From positions 3,658,001 through 3,722,000 of the forward strand of contig NZ_JACHDN010000001.1 in NCBI RefSeq assembly GCF_014201095.1: 64,000 bases of DNA, given 5' to 3'. Positions 63,594-64,000 of the stretch are shown here, piece after piece; positions within the stretch are counted from its first letter, which is position 1, and each line of letters starts with the position of its first letter. The notes under the pieces were generated by a model. That model was not told the DNA's origin. It ran no database searches and saw only the letters and a list, made by a program, of their open reading frames with translations. The translations under genes and the position numbers were made by a program. This DNA comes from Cellulomonas hominis. Lineage in GTDB: Bacteria; Actinomycetota; Actinomycetes; Actinomycetales; Cellulomonadaceae.

Positions 63594-64000
63594 GTGGCCA
63601 AGAAGCAGCCGGACTGGGACCCGGAGATGTCGACCGAGCCCCGCTGGCCGACGTTCCTGCGAGGCCGCCTGCGCGGTGGGTGGAAGGACGGCCTCATCCT
63701 CGGGGCCGGCAAGGGCACCAAGGACCGGTCGGTCTGGCTGTACCGCACCGTGCCGCTCGGGCCTGTCGCGGACGCCAAGAGCGTTCGCGAGATGGAGCGC
63801 GCCTGCGAGCCGCTGCTCGCCGCCTACGAGGAGCTCGCGGCGATGGCGTCGACGACCGGCGGCCGCCGGTCGATGACCCGCCAGAGCTACCGCGAGACCC
63901 ACCTGCTGGTCGTGAACGTCCCGGGCACCTGGACGCCATCTCGAGGCCTGCCCCACTCGGACTACCTGTCGCGCATGTACACCGGCGCTGACCGCCAGGA
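63594..64000 (+). CDS. Start of a probable VirB4-type conjugation ATPase, cut by the window end
   Basis: GTG 63594, one base after the TcpC-like stop. 135 codons are visible (VAKKQPDWDPEMSTEPRWPT..., DRSVWLYRTVPLGPVADAKS) with no ATPase motif yet. The call rests on context: VirB4/TcpF-type ATPases usually follow TcpC genes. Confidence 0.45.
   Translation, partial: MAKKQPDWDPEMSTEPRWPTFLRGRLRGGWKDGLILGAGKGTKDRSVWLYRTVPLGPVADAKSVREMERACEPLLAAYEELAAMASTTGGRRSMTRQSYRETHLLVVNVPGTWTPSRGLPHSDYLSRMYTGADRQ

Noticed and set aside
1..64000. CRISPR arrays, tRNA and rRNA genes
   Set aside because: No regularly spaced repeats and no recognisable tRNA or rRNA sequence were found by reading; a dedicated RNA search was not possible.

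Overview
High-GC actinobacterial DNA, most likely part of a large conjugative plasmid or an integrative conjugative element. GTG starts are frequent, stop/start overlaps (GTGA, ATGA) tie most genes into operons, and there are no chromosomal housekeeping genes. Conjugation genes lie at both ends: a TraG/VirD4-type ATPase and a replication-relaxation-like protein at 1.5-5.4 kb, and a TcpC-like protein plus the start of a probable VirB4-type ATPase at 62.6-64 kb. A TOPRIM primase-helicase at 55.8-58.5 kb and a ParA-type ATPase at 51.2-52.7 kb complete a plasmid backbone. No relaxase, integrase, rRNA, tRNA or CRISPR array was seen.

Layout. 0-1.4 kb: small phage-like genes. 1.5-5.4 kb: conjugation. 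5.4-6.75 kb: non-coding, palindrome-rich, candidate origin. 6.75-9.8 kb: DUF2971 protein and an Mrr-like nuclease (probable defence). 9.9-15.5 kb: small unknown genes and a LuxR-type response regulator. 15.5-21.9 kb: EVE-HNH nuclease, a small gene under a perfect SOS box, HNH nuclease, MmcB-like nuclease, Abi protein, SprT-like protease, ParB-like protein. 22.0-24.3 kb: a gene split by an IS3-family element, then one copy of a 398-bp duplication. 24.3-47 kb: about 50 mostly small, mostly unknown genes on the minus strand, including PTH2, J-domain, HD-hydrolase and UvrD-like proteins, interrupted by a second IS3-family element. 47-52.7 kb: an operon with DUF2637, a divergent sigma factor, an mIHF-like protein and ParA. 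53-54.6 kb: a lone TnpB element. 54.6-64 kb: plus-strand replication and transfer genes.

The most striking feature is a short asymmetric motif, consensus YGCCGCACATCT, called here the CACAT box. It occurs about 33 times, nearly always at the head of an operon and in the direction of its genes. Spacing to the start codon is bimodal: 16 copies lie exactly 9 nt before the start codon with no Shine-Dalgarno, and 14 lie 35-60 nt before a start, most with a visible Shine-Dalgarno. That is the pattern expected of a promoter with a fixed initiation point giving leaderless mRNAs in one class and leadered mRNAs in the other. The box is not the usual TANNNT -10 element. Several defence-like genes in the same window do carry TANNNT exactly 6 nt before the start. 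A divergent sigma-70-like protein (48413-49282) sits in an operon with no CACAT box, so it is the obvious candidate reader of the box. This gives a model of a self-contained transcription circuit: host RNA polymerase makes the ParA-sigma operon, and the sigma factor then switches on dozens of element genes. The link is inference; the motif, its positions and its spacing are read directly from the sequence.

Several genes look broken by single-base shifts (22.2, 25.6, 42.8 and 46.6 kb, possibly 24.3, 28.6 and 35.7 kb). This may be decay or uncorrected assembly indels.
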